64,000 bases of DNA from Phytoactinopolyspora mesophila (lineage in GTDB: Bacteria; Actinomycetota; Actinomycetes; Jiangellales; Jiangellaceae). Below, piece after piece: positions 33,489 to 41,577 of the stretch (within the stretch, counting starts at the first letter, position 1; each line of letters starts with the position of its first letter). Under the pieces are notes generated by a model. The model saw only the letters and a list, made by a program, of their open reading frames with translations, did no database searches and was not told where the DNA came from. The stretch covers positions 75,076 through 139,075 of the forward strand of contig NZ_WLZY01000002.1 of the NCBI RefSeq assembly GCF_010122465.1, written 5' to 3'. A program made the position numbers and the translations under genes.

Positions 33489-34943
33489 TCAGGTCCGGGC
33501 GCCGGTGATGCCCACGATGCCCGCGAGGCCGAGTGCGCTGCGCGGCGCGTAGGCGGTGCGCCACAGGCCTCCGTGGGCGGCCTCGGCGGCATCGTCCATC
33601 CACGGATGCTCCCGCGGCGGTTGGGGATTTCGCAGGTCGTGGACCAGTAGCGCGGCCATGAGCGTGTTGGCCGTTCCCGGTTCGAACACCTCGACGCCGA
33701 ACCGGTGCGCGCCCGCGTAAACCGCCGCTAGTGCGCGGTTCTTCATGACCGACCGAGTGCGCGTCGGCGGGGCGACGTTGAGGCTGACCGTGTGCCCGGC
33801 TGCGGCCGCCGTCGTCGCCCGCCACCGTTGCAGCCGCTTGGCCAGCGCGTAGTTGGGTCCTTGTTGTGGCACCAGGCTGTCGCAGATGCCAGGGTCTGCT
33901 CCGGGTACGTAGTGGCGTTGGAGGAGGCGGCCCGCCGAAAGGATCTTCAGCGGGCGGCGGATCAGCCGCAGTTTGGACCGCTTCTCGTAGGACTGCACAG
34001 CGTGCTCCACAGCCTCGGCCGGTACCGCGAACACGTCGGTGGGGGTGGCCAGGAAGGACAGTGCGGTGTCTGGGCGCTCGTCGGCGAGATAGCTGGTCAG
34101 TGCGTCCACCGCCACCGCGACACGTACATGCATGGCGCCGTCGGCGTAGGCGTAGTTTCCCAGCACCAGCCGGCCGTCCAGCCGCGCCAGCCACTGCGTC
34201 ACGGCGGGTAGTTGACCGACCAGGTCCGCGCCGGCCCGCGCATCGAGACTGCCGTCGCCGGGTCGTACCGGGAGGTGCAGGCGCCCCGCGTAGCGTCGTG
34301 CCGCGTCCATCAAGGATCGCCAGATACCGGGCTGGGGAAGATCGACGGCGGTGATGTTGCCGCCCCAGCGCAGGACGGCGCGCACCGGGCCCATCTCGGC
34401 GCCGGCGCCGAACGTCACCAGCCGGACGTCGGACAGGTCCAGCCAATCCGGATTGGCCATGACCATCCGCACGGCCTCCGCGCACGAGCCCTCGATCACC
34501 CCGGATTCCACCCACCTGTCGAGTTGACGGGCGAGTGCGTCACCTTTCAGCCGGCTTCCGCGATAGGGAAGGACAAGCTCACGTTCCGGATCGCCCTCGC
34601 CGCTGACGACGGCGGTCTCCAACGGCGGTTCGGCCCGCTGACGCAACGCTTCGGTCAGCGTGTACTCGTGATCATCGGTCCGCACGGGCATCCGGTTGTG
34701 GAGGGAGGCCAGGCCGTCGGCCGCGATGCCCTGGGCCGCCGAGGCGGACGGGAGGCCGGCCTCGATGAGCCGGCGGAAATGGGCGATGTAACCGCCACGC
34801 CAGTTCGTCTCGTGTTCGGCCGCCCGTGCGCCCACCGCGTCGGCGCCGCTGAGCGCATCGGCGACGACCGCACGGCCCAGCGCCGACGTGCTGCGGACGC
34901 CGTCGGCGGTGAGTGGGAAGACCACTCCGGACGTGTCGTTCAT
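33489..34943 (-). CDS. Conserved hypothetical protein with Rossmann-like glycine motif
   Basis: A 484-residue soluble protein whose function I do not recognise. A possible nucleotide-binding segment is VRLVTFGAGAEMGPVRAVLR followed by GGNITAVDLP (about 172-202), reminiscent of the GxGxxG strand-turn-helix of Rossmann folds. N-terminal residues 1-130 are Ala-rich and helical. There is no signal peptide or transmembrane segment. It lies 26 bp upstream of the acetamidase gene on the same strand and may be co-transcribed with it, but no functional link is known. Confidence 0.7.
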   Translation of the reverse strand: MNDTSGVVFPLTADGVRSTSALGRAVVADALSGADAVGARAAEHETNWRGGYIAHFRRLIEAGLPSASAAQGIAADGLASLHNRMPVRTDDHEYTLTEALRQRAEPPLETAVVSGEGDPERELVLPYRGSRLKGDALARQLDRWVESGVIEGSCAEAVRMVMANPDWLDLSDVRLVTFGAGAEMGPVRAVLRWGGNITAVDLPQPGIWRSLMDAARRYAGRLHLPVRPGDGSLDARAGADLVGQLPAVTQWLARLDGRLVLGNYAYADGAMHVRVAVAVDALTSYLADERPDTALSFLATPTDVFAVPAEAVEHAVQSYEKRSKLRLIRRPLKILSAGRLLQRHYVPGADPGICDSLVPQQGPNYALAKRLQRWRATTAAAAGHTVSLNVAPPTRTRSVMKNRALAAVYAGAHRFGVEVFEPGTANTLMAALLVHDLRNPQPPREHPWMDDAAEAAHGGLWRTAYAPRSALGLAGIVGITGART

Positions 34944-34969
34944 GTGCGCTCCTATACCCAGTGCGGGGA

Positions 34970-36088
34970 TCAGCTCACGAAGATGTCTTCCGGAAGAAAT
35001 GCCGATACCAGCATGTTCGGGACGTCTACCAGCTGGCTGATCTTGAGATCGACCGCGACGCTGCAGATCGCGTAGGCCTGTTGCCGGGTCCAGCCACGGT
35101 CGCCGAGGTGGTCGATCATGTTCAGCAGCGCGTTGCGGGCGGCGAGCGTCGCGTCCTCGCCGCGGTTCTGCCCGTCCTTCGTCACCGAGATGCCGGTGGT
35201 GGCGAAGAACCGGCGCGGCACGGCGTACTCGGGCGGCAGGTAGTAGTCGTCACGTGCGAAGCGAAGGTCGCGAATGCCCTTCGCGGAGGCTTCGCCCTTG
35301 CGTAGCCCGAAACGGACCCGGAGGGTCGCGTTCATCTCGATCGCAGTGCCGCACGTCTCGCAGTCGCCTTGGGCGAAGTGCGCGTCGCCGGCCGAGAACA
35401 GCGCACCCGGTGTGTCGACCGGAATGAGCAGCAGGGTGCCCGCACCGAGTTGTTTGATGTCGACGTTGCCGGCCTGTTCGCGCGGCGGCACGGTCCGCAG
35501 GGCTGTTTGGGCGACGTGGGGATCGGTCGGAACCGCCCCTTCGGCAGACGGGGGCAGGGCGAGGCCGGCGCGGTCGGCGACGGCCTGTTCGCGGGCCGTG
35601 GTCGCGGCGAGGAGGTCGTGTCCTGGCGTGAGCCCGATGGTGCCCATGAACGGCGATCCGGGGATCCGGACACCTGGAAGGTCGCCGGACGTGGCCCAGC
35701 CGTCGGCGAGATCCCAATTGACTTTGAACGGTTCGGGGAACTCGTCGCGCAAGAAGCCGAATCCGGGAACCTCGACCGTGTAGCCGTAGGAGTCGGGTTC
35801 GACCTCGAGAATCTCGACTTCCAGCACATCGCCGGGCTCGGCATCCTCGACGTAGATGGGGCCGGTCAGTGGATGAACGACACTCAGGTCGGCTCTTTCG
35901 ACGGCGGCGGCGCCGGCGTCGTCGGGGCTGAACTGGCCGTCGAACGCATCGCGGGTCTCGAGGATGACCTCGTCTCCTGGTTCGCAGCGGAGGATCGGTG
36001 GGATATCCGGGTGCCAGCGGTTGTGGCCGGTGTGGGGTTCTTCCTGGAGGGATTTGGTGCGGTCGATGCGGATCTCGTGTACAGCCAT
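34970..36088 (-). CDS. Acetamidase/formamidase family protein
   Basis: A 372-residue FmdA/AmdA-family amidohydrolase that cleaves formamide, acetamide or related short amides to ammonia and the acid. Family features include GHNRWHPDIPPILRCEPGD at the N-terminus, HPLTGPIYVEDAEPGD, IPGSPFMGTIGL and the metal-site region GDAHFAQGDCETCGTAIEM. The length is close to typical. The ATG at 36088 is chosen because AAGGAGG lies 7 nt upstream. A longer frame from 36130 would cover the palindrome at 36120. It is divergent from the Rrf2 regulator, which could control it. Confidence 0.9.
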   Translation of the reverse strand: MAVHEIRIDRTKSLQEEPHTGHNRWHPDIPPILRCEPGDEVILETRDAFDGQFSPDDAGAAAVERADLSVVHPLTGPIYVEDAEPGDVLEVEILEVEPDSYGYTVEVPGFGFLRDEFPEPFKVNWDLADGWATSGDLPGVRIPGSPFMGTIGLTPGHDLLAATTAREQAVADRAGLALPPSAEGAVPTDPHVAQTALRTVPPREQAGNVDIKQLGAGTLLLIPVDTPGALFSAGDAHFAQGDCETCGTAIEMNATLRVRFGLRKGEASAKGIRDLRFARDDYYLPPEYAVPRRFFATTGISVTKDGQNRGEDATLAARNALLNMIDHLGDRGWTRQQAYAICSVAVDLKISQLVDVPNMLVSAFLPEDIFVS

Positions 36089-36119
36089 GGCGACCTCCTT
36101 CCTGCGATCGTGACATCCT

Positions 36120-36176
36120 CCCATGATCATGAACAGGTACCGGGGAATATCTCGGATGAGGGTTCACGATCATGGG
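36120..36176. repeat. Inverted repeat with CATGATCATG tip
   Basis: CCCATGATCATGAAC (36120-36134) pairs with 36162-36176 with one mismatch; the loop is 27 nt. It lies in the divergent promoter region between the acetamidase gene and the Rrf2 regulator, so it is not a terminator. The tip again carries TGATC, linking it loosely to the other palindromes in the window. It could equally be an operator region. Confidence 0.5.
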
Positions 36177-36195
36177 GATAGGTGGCGCCGGCAGA

Positions 36196-36218
36196 TTCTA
36201 GATGTGTAATATCCAGAA
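36196..36218. promoter_or_regulatory. Candidate Rrf2 operator, site 1
   Basis: A 23-bp imperfect palindrome, TTCTAGATGT-GTA-ATATCCAGAA, with 8 of 10 arm positions paired. It lies immediately before ATG 36220 of the Rrf2 gene. A site with the same architecture lies before the MFS gene (36748-36770). The shared pattern TTCnnGATATnnnATATCnnGAA suggests autoregulation. Confidence 0.6.
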
Positions 36219-36219
36219 T

Positions 36220-36705
36220 ATGCGGATGAGTGAAGGCGTCGAGTGGGCGTTGCATACGTGCCTGAATCTCTCGTGGGTCGAATCGGGGGAGGCAGTGCCC
36301 ACGGCTCGCCTGGCGGAGTTCTACGGGCTGCCGGCGGCATATCTCAACAAGCAACTGCAAGCGTTGGCCCGGGCCGGCATCCTGTCGTCCACCACTGGCC
36401 CCCGTGGCGGGTTCCGCCTGGCGCGTAGCCCGGAGAAGGTCACGCTGCTGGATGTGGTGACCGCGATCGAAGGGGCCGAGGAGGCGTTTCGCTGTGACCA
36501 GATCCTGCGGCACGGCCCAGGAGGTCGCCAGGACGTGGATTATCGCCAGGCATGTGTGATCTCGCAGGGTATGCGTAAGGCTGAGCTCGCCTGGAGGACC
36601 GAGTTGGCGGCGCAGAGCCTGGCCGACATCCGCGCGACGGTGGAGCGACGGCAGCCGTCGGCGCCCGGGCAAGCCCGAAGTCGGCTCGCGGCCGGAGCGG
36701 CCTGA
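36220..36705 (+). CDS. Rrf2-family transcriptional regulator
   Basis: A 161-residue winged-helix regulator of the Rrf2 family (relatives IscR, NsrR, YwnA). The HTH region is VPTARLAEFYGLPAAYLNKQ, and the wing is GPRGGFRLARSPEKVTLLDVVTAIEG, typical of the family. Only two cysteines remain in the region where Fe-S members carry three (RCDQIL and YRQACVIS), with long spacing, so cluster binding is doubtful. The start at ATG 36220 (or ATG 36226) is chosen because an upstream ATG at 36202 lies inside the operator-like palindrome. It probably controls itself and the MFS gene downstream. Confidence 0.87.
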   Translation: MRMSEGVEWALHTCLNLSWVESGEAVPTARLAEFYGLPAAYLNKQLQALARAGILSSTTGPRGGFRLARSPEKVTLLDVVTAIEGAEEAFRCDQILRHGPGGRQDVDYRQACVISQGMRKAELAWRTELAAQSLADIRATVERRQPSAPGQARSRLAAGAA

Positions 36706-36747
36706 GGGCCGCGGTCGGCGAATCCGACACGTCGAAGTCTCTGAAAA

Positions 36748-36770
36748 TTAGCGATATTAAATATCTCGAA
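36748..36770. promoter_or_regulatory. Candidate Rrf2 operator, site 2
   Basis: TTAGCGATAT-TAA-ATATCTCGAA, the same 23-bp layout as site 1, with a perfect GATATT-A-AATATC core. The A/T-rich block is striking in this GC-rich DNA and lies about 85 bp upstream of the MFS exporter start, a normal operator/promoter distance. Confidence 0.62.
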
Positions 36771-36798
36771 TAGCTAGGAAAGTGGCCCCGCGTCAGGC

Positions 36799-36819
36799 CG
36801 CGAGCGGATCTCGCTCGCG
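36799..36819 (+). other. Short perfect hairpin upstream of MFS gene
   Basis: CGCGAGCG-GATCT-CGCTCGCG forms an 8-bp hairpin in the likely 5' untranslated region of the MFS gene, about 20 nt before its RBS. It could affect mRNA stability or be a short rho-independent pause. The function is not evident. Confidence 0.4.
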
Positions 36820-36856
36820 CGCCCCGAGCGCGAATGGACAGGGAGGAGAAGGTCAG

Positions 36857-38101
36857 ATGGGGATGGATGAACGCCTGCAGGTGGCTGACGGCGAGCCGCC
36901 GGAATCACCTACGGGTCCCCGTTCCGGCCGAAGCCCGGAGCGGGCGTCGTACCGGAGCTGGCTGGCGGTCTGGGCGGTGACGCTCGGCATCTTCTCGCTG
37001 ATGACGTCGGAACTTCTGCCCGTCGGCCTTCTCTCGCCCGTGGCGGCAGAGCTGGGAGTCTCCGAAGGCATCGCCGGCTTGATGGTCACCGTCCCAGGGC
37101 TCGTGGCCGCCGTTGCCGCACCGGTGATAGCCGTCACCGCTGGGCGGATCGACCGACGTGTGTTGCTCGCTGCGCTTCTTGTTCTGCTGGCTGTCGGCAA
37201 CCTCGGTAGTGCGGTGGGCTCGGACCTGGCCGTTGTGCTGGCGGCACGCTTCGTCGTCGGAGTCAGTATCGGCGGATTCTGGGCTATCGCGGGCGGCCTG
37301 GCCGTGCGACTGGTCCCGGCGGAGCAGGTGGGGCGCGCAACGGCGGTGATCTTCGGTGGCGTTTCGACCGCCTCGGTTCTAGGTGTTCCACTGGGGACTC
37401 TGCTCGGCGACACAAGTAGCTGGCGCATCGCGTTCACCGCGTTGGGCCTGCTGGGTCTCGTCGCACTTGCCGGCTTGCTTCTTTTGGTCCCGGCCCTCCC
37501 CGGCGCGCACGAGCTGAGCTTCGGCGAGCTGCCACGGCTGCTGCGCGGCAACGTCGGTGTCCGGCTCGGAGTGCTGATGACGTTCCTCCTCGTCACAGGG
37601 CATTTCATCGCCTATACGTTCGTGCGTCCGATCCTGCGCGAGGGGGCGGGTGTCGAGGCCGGCATGGTTGGTGTGGTCCTGCTCGCCTTCGGCGTCGCCG
37701 GCGTCGCGGGCAATTTCATCGCTGGTGCATGGGCGCATCACGACGTACGGCGCGTTGTGCTGGTGATCTCCACGCTGCTGGCCGCCGTCATGATCATGTT
37801 CGCATTCGTCGGTCAATCGGCGACGGCGGCGATCGCGCTCGTGGGTCTATGGGGGCTGGCCTTTGGCGGCGTCTCCGTGAGTCTGCAGATATGGATGCTG
37901 AAGGCCGCCCCGGAGGCCACCGAAGTGGCGACCTCGCTGTTCGTCGCTGCCTTCAACCTTTCCATCGCGCTGGGCGCATTAGTGGGCGGCGTCGTCATCG
38001 ATGGCACTGCCGTGTTCGGCGTGGTGGTCTGTGCCGCCGTCCTGTTTGTCCTAACCGCATGCGCGGCGGGGTTCCTCCGTGCGGCACGTATGTCCAGCTG
38101 A
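36857..38101 (+). CDS. MFS efflux transporter (DHA1/AraJ-like)
   Basis: A 414-residue major facilitator with 12 predicted transmembrane segments, closest to the sugar-efflux/arabinose-efflux AraJ-YdhP branch. Motifs: FSLMTSELLPVGLLSPVAAE in TM1, the loop AVTAGRIDRRVLLA (motif A) and RFVVGVSIGGFWAIAGGLAV in TM4. ATG 36857 is chosen over an ATG-like start further upstream because GGGAGGAGAAGG precedes it. The gene is probably repressed by the Rrf2 protein through site 2. RidA follows 20 nt later, so an exporter-RidA operon is likely. Confidence 0.9.
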   Translation: MGMDERLQVADGEPPESPTGPRSGRSPERASYRSWLAVWAVTLGIFSLMTSELLPVGLLSPVAAELGVSEGIAGLMVTVPGLVAAVAAPVIAVTAGRIDRRVLLAALLVLLAVGNLGSAVGSDLAVVLAARFVVGVSIGGFWAIAGGLAVRLVPAEQVGRATAVIFGGVSTASVLGVPLGTLLGDTSSWRIAFTALGLLGLVALAGLLLLVPALPGAHELSFGELPRLLRGNVGVRLGVLMTFLLVTGHFIAYTFVRPILREGAGVEAGMVGVVLLAFGVAGVAGNFIAGAWAHHDVRRVVLVISTLLAAVMIMFAFVGQSATAAIALVGLWGLAFGGVSVSLQIWMLKAAPEATEVATSLFVAAFNLSIALGALVGGVVIDGTAVFGVVVCAAVLFVLTACAAGFLRAARMSS

Positions 38102-38121
38102 ACCGACTACCGAGAGGAAGA

Positions 38122-38520
38122 ATGAGGATGACACACGCGATCATCAACCCGGCCGGACTTCACGACCCGGCCGGCTTCGGCTACAGCCATCTCGCCACTA
38201 CGGAGAACCTAGTGTTCGTCGCGGGACAGTACGCCTCTGACGCGCGGGGTGAGGTCACGTCGACCGCCTTCGCCGAGCAGGTAGAGCAAGCCCTGGCCAA
38301 CCTGCGAATCGCGTTGGCCGGCGCCGGCCTGGACTACAGCCACGTTGTCCAGCTACGTACCTTTGTCGTGGACCATGACGCCGACAAGCTCCGGGAGCTG
38401 GCGGCCCAGGTCGGCCGTATCTGGGGTGGGCAGCCGCCCACCCAGACGCTCATCGGGGTCGCGGCGCTGGCGCTACCGGGTATGTTGTTCGAGGTGGATG
38501 CCGTCGCTGTCCGGGTTTGA
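38122..38520 (+). CDS. RidA/YjgF family protein
   Basis: A 132-residue RidA-superfamily protein. Members hydrolyse reactive enamine/imine intermediates such as 2-aminoacrylate to keto acids and ammonia. Family sequence includes GFGYSHLATTENLVFVAGQYAS, QVEQALANLRIALAGAGLDYSHVV and PTQTLIGVAALALPGMLFEV. The Arg at which archetypal RidA binds the carboxylate is not in its usual Cys/Glu-flanked context, so it may belong to another Rid subfamily. RBS GAGAGGAAG lies just upstream. Co-transcribed with the MFS gene. Confidence 0.9.
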   Translation: MRMTHAIINPAGLHDPAGFGYSHLATTENLVFVAGQYASDARGEVTSTAFAEQVEQALANLRIALAGAGLDYSHVVQLRTFVVDHDADKLRELAAQVGRIWGGQPPTQTLIGVAALALPGMLFEVDAVAVRV

Positions 38521-38627
38521 GGACGCCGACGCCCTCCGGGGTGGGAGCGCACATGTGTGCACCGTATCCGCGTCCCACCGCGGCCGAAAACCGGCCGGTC
38601 CTCGGAAGCTCCGCCATACTGAACACC

Positions 38628-38954
38628 ATGGTCGAGCGTCGTATTCGCTACTCCGAGGAGCGGCCCTACGTCGTACCGGACACGCTGGAAGAGCTCACCG
38701 GCCCGACGCGGGGCGAGGTGACGCTGCCTTCCCGGCTGGACTGGTCCGAGCAGGGCACGTACAACCTCGACGATCCGCGTGAACTGAGCGTCATGTACGA
38801 ACGCGTTCTGCGGGAAGCCATGGACGTGGAGGATCTCTGCCGTTATGTCAACGGCGCCATGCTTCGCCGAGCTTGGCCGCGCATGTTCCTTCCCGGCCGC
38901 GTCCGGGCGCTCTGGGAAGAGAGATTCCCTCAGCTCACGCGGACGGAGCTGTAG
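38628..38954 (+). CDS. Conserved hypothetical protein (108 aa)
   Basis: A small soluble protein of 108 residues, with VERRIRYSEERPYVVPDTLE at the N-terminus, then LTGPTRGEVTLPSRLDWSEQ and a C-terminal helical part (YERVLREAMDVEDLCRYVNG, WPRMFLPGRVRALWEERFPQ). This pattern is familiar from short actinobacterial proteins of unknown function. ATG 38628 is preferred over an in-frame ATG at 38517, which would overlap the RidA end and adds unlike sequence. No function is assigned. Confidence 0.72.
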   Translation: MVERRIRYSEERPYVVPDTLEELTGPTRGEVTLPSRLDWSEQGTYNLDDPRELSVMYERVLREAMDVEDLCRYVNGAMLRRAWPRMFLPGRVRALWEERFPQLTRTEL

Positions 38955-39010
38955 GCATGGACGCTTTTCACGCTCGGCTGGCCCGGCGCCGGGGTAGCCG
39001 CGGAAGGGAA

Positions 39011-39568
39011 TTACTCGACGGCGAAGACACGCATCTGCAGCGCTAACGTGGAGTAGTAGCCGATGAGTGTGGTGAGCTCGAAGAGTTTGTCCGCTCCGAG
39101 GGTCGCGGAGACGTCACGGTAGCGCTCGTCGTCGAGATCCCGATGCCGTAGCACGTGCCGCGTGATCAGCAGAACCGCCGATTCCTCCGGATCGTCGAGA
39201 TCCAGCGGGCCCTGCGCACGCAGGGCCTTCAGTTCGGCATCGGTGAGCCCGGCGTGAGCGCCGACGGCCTCGTGTGCCCGCTGCTCGAAAGCCGACTGCC
39301 AATGCGCGGCGACGGCGAGGACGGCGATCTCACGGCTACGGTCGGAGAGCCGTCCCTGGTACCGGAGCGCCACACCGACCTGCTGGAGTGGGTCTCCGAT
39401 GGCCGGGTTGAGCAGCATGGCGTTGAACGGTCCCTCGAGCCGGCCTTCGTCGTCGGCAAGCCGAAACAGGCGTGGCCCGCTGGACCGGCTCCCGGACGTG
39501 ATCGACGCATGCAGCCGCCGCTGCTCGTCATCGAGTTCGTCAGGCGCCGGACGGGGGATTCGACTCAT
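39011..39568 (-). CDS. Carboxymuconolactone decarboxylase/AhpD-like protein without cysteines
   Basis: A 185-residue AhpD-fold protein. The helical core LSDRSREIAVLAVAAHWQSAFEQRAHE aligns with the CMD family. The CxxC redox pair of AhpD is absent, and the protein contains no cysteine at all, so a peroxidase role is excluded and a non-redox CMD-like lyase or other activity is more likely. Starts ATG 39568. Upstream DNA contains two ATATC-type half sites (ATATCTTG, ATATCAAGAA), so the Rrf2 regulator might act here too. Confidence 0.87.
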   Translation of the reverse strand: MSRIPRPAPDELDDEQRRLHASITSGSRSSGPRLFRLADDEGRLEGPFNAMLLNPAIGDPLQQVGVALRYQGRLSDRSREIAVLAVAAHWQSAFEQRAHEAVGAHAGLTDAELKALRAQGPLDLDDPEESAVLLITRHVLRHRDLDDERYRDVSATLGADKLFELTTLIGYYSTLALQMRVFAVE

Positions 39569-39625
39569 AACGCCACAATATCTTGGCCGAAATGCTCATA
39601 TATCAAGAATTAATCCACCAATCTC

Positions 39626-39655
39626 TTGACACGTGCAAAAGAATTCCAGGATGGT
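39626..39655 (+). promoter_or_regulatory. Likely promoter of dacB
   Basis: TTGACA (39626-39631) is a perfect -35, followed by an 18-nt spacer and GATGGT (39650-39655) as a weaker -10. The dacB ATG lies 45 bp further on behind GAGGAG. Confidence 0.5.
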
Positions 39656-39700
39656 CTAGACCTCAGGAGAGATCTTCCCGAGCGAACCCGAGGAGACTAG

Positions 39701-41290
39701 ATGCACGGTCGAACCCGGAACGTGATCGCTACCTTAGCCGCCGGTGGGCTGGTGGCGGCCTTCAACGTCGTTCCGTCCGCGTTGCCAGCAACGGACAGCA
39801 AAGACGAACTTGCCCCCGCCGTGCAGGATCTGGCCGCCGATATCGACGAGATCCTCGCTGATCCACGCATGGACGGCAGTCAGGCGTCCGTCGTGGTCGC
39901 CGACGCTGCGAGCGGTGAGGTGCTCTATGAGCGCAACGGCGAAAACCGGCTGATGCCCGCATCGAATCAGAAGATCGTGACGTCGGCGGCAGCCATGGAC
40001 GTCCTCGGGCCCGACTACACCTTCACCACTACTGTTGAGACCGATGCCCGGCACACCGGGCGAATCCTCGCCGGTGACCTTTACCTGCGCGGCACCGGCG
40101 ATCCGACCATGCTCGTCGAGGACTACGAGGCGTTGGCGGACGAGATCGCCGACGCCGGCATTCAACGTGTACATGGGGGTGTGGTCGCTGACGACACGTG
40201 GTTCGACGACGTTCGGCTCGGCCTCGGCTGGGACTGGGACGATGAGCCGTTCTATTACTCGGCGCAGATCTCCGCGCTGACCGCGGCGCCGGACACCGAC
40301 TACGACGCCGGCACGGTCATCATCGAGGTGGATCCAGGCAGGCGGGTGGGCGACGCGCCCCAGGTCACCATGACTCCGGAGAACGAGTACGTGGAGATCG
40401 TCAACGACGCCACGACCACCGAGGCAGGTACTGGGCGGTCGCTCTCCATCGACCGGGAGCGGGGCGGCAACACGATCCGCATCAGCGGCACCATCGCAAC
40501 CGATGGTTCGGGAAGCCGGGTGTGGCGGACTGTCTGGGAGCCGACCGACTTCGCGGCGCACCTGTTCCTGGCGGCACTGGAAGACCGTGGCGTGCACGTC
40601 CGGGAAGGCATCTCTCGCGGCAGCACTCCGGGCGACGCCCGTGTTCTTGCCGCGCACGAGTCCATGTCGTTGAGCGAACTGCTCATCCCCTTCATGAAGC
40701 TCAGCAACAACGGCCATGCCGAAGTGCTGATGAAAGCCATGGGCAGGGAAACAGCCGGCGCCGGAACCTGGGCGGCCGGGCGGGAAGCCGTGCGGGAGTC
40801 GCTGCGGGGCTGGGATGTCGAGCCGGGCAACATGGCGATTGCCGACGGTTCGGGTCTGGGGCGCCGCAACTGGATCCCGGCCAACGAGCTCATCACCCTG
40901 TTGCGCAGCATCCAGGACGAGACGTGGTACGACCAGTGGTACGAGTCGATGCCGGTGGCCGGAATCGAAGAGCGACTGGTCGGAGGTACGCTGCGGTCCC
41001 GGATGTCGGGGACAGCCGCTGAAGGCAACGCTGTGGGCAAGACCGGAACGCTCACCGGCGCGACCGGGCTCTCAGGGTACGTCACCACGGCCGACGGTGA
41101 CGAACTCGTCTACTCGATACTGCTCAACTACTACCTGAGCGGCAAGCCCAGCGACCTGGAGGACCAGATCGTGGTGCGCCTGGCCGAACATTCGGCCGAC
41201 GGTGAATCGCCGATGGGGACGTTCAGCGTTCCGGAACCACCCGCCGAGATGCCGGACGATCTCGAATGTTCCTGGACGAAGGCCTGCTGA
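39701..41290 (+). CDS. dacB: D-alanyl-D-alanine carboxypeptidase/endopeptidase (PBP4/DacB, S13)
   Basis: A 529-residue class C penicillin-binding protein that trims or cleaves peptidoglycan cross-links. The secretion signal is residues 1-30 (hydrophobic core ATLAAGGLVAAFNVV). The catalytic motifs are SNQK (Ser88, Lys91), SNN in MKLSNNGHAEVLMK, and KTGTL near 446. The large insert between the first two motifs is typical of PBP4. Expression is likely from the TTGACA promoter upstream. Located just upstream of recO-uppS. GAGGAG precedes the ATG. Confidence 0.93.
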   Translation: MHGRTRNVIATLAAGGLVAAFNVVPSALPATDSKDELAPAVQDLAADIDEILADPRMDGSQASVVVADAASGEVLYERNGENRLMPASNQKIVTSAAAMDVLGPDYTFTTTVETDARHTGRILAGDLYLRGTGDPTMLVEDYEALADEIADAGIQRVHGGVVADDTWFDDVRLGLGWDWDDEPFYYSAQISALTAAPDTDYDAGTVIIEVDPGRRVGDAPQVTMTPENEYVEIVNDATTTEAGTGRSLSIDRERGGNTIRISGTIATDGSGSRVWRTVWEPTDFAAHLFLAALEDRGVHVREGISRGSTPGDARVLAAHESMSLSELLIPFMKLSNNGHAEVLMKAMGRETAGAGTWAAGREAVRESLRGWDVEPGNMAIADGSGLGRRNWIPANELITLLRSIQDETWYDQWYESMPVAGIEERLVGGTLRSRMSGTAAEGNAVGKTGTLTGATGLSGYVTTADGDELVYSILLNYYLSGKPSDLEDQIVVRLAEHSADGESPMGTFSVPEPPAEMPDDLECSWTKAC

Positions 41291-41317
41291 CGAAGAACCG
41301 TCGGTAGTGCGGACGAC

Positions 41318-41383
41318 CTTCGTGGCCTCACGTAACGGATAGACGCCTGGCGGCGCCGCGAAACGTTACGGGAGGCCACGAAG
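41318..41383. repeat. 20-bp inverted repeat downstream of dacB
   Basis: CTTCGTGGCCTCACGTAACG (41318-41337) pairs with 41364-41383, one mismatch. The 26-nt loop is GC-rich. It follows dacB by 28 bp and could end its transcript. A T-run is missing. Unlike the other palindromes here it has no GATC. Confidence 0.55.
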
Positions 41384-41577
41384 TCCGTGGGGCCCGAGAA
41401 AGTATCAGTAGCGACGGGGTATCAATCCCGGCTGGCGGAGCCCGGACCGGCGCTCGTGGGGACACGTCCTGCGAGCGCCGGTGCCGTGTTCGGAACCGTT
41501 GTCCGGAACGTGGCAAGCATCGGCGTCAACGGCGAGCCTCTGACCGGGAACAGTCCGCGGTGGCGGACAATGGGTAC

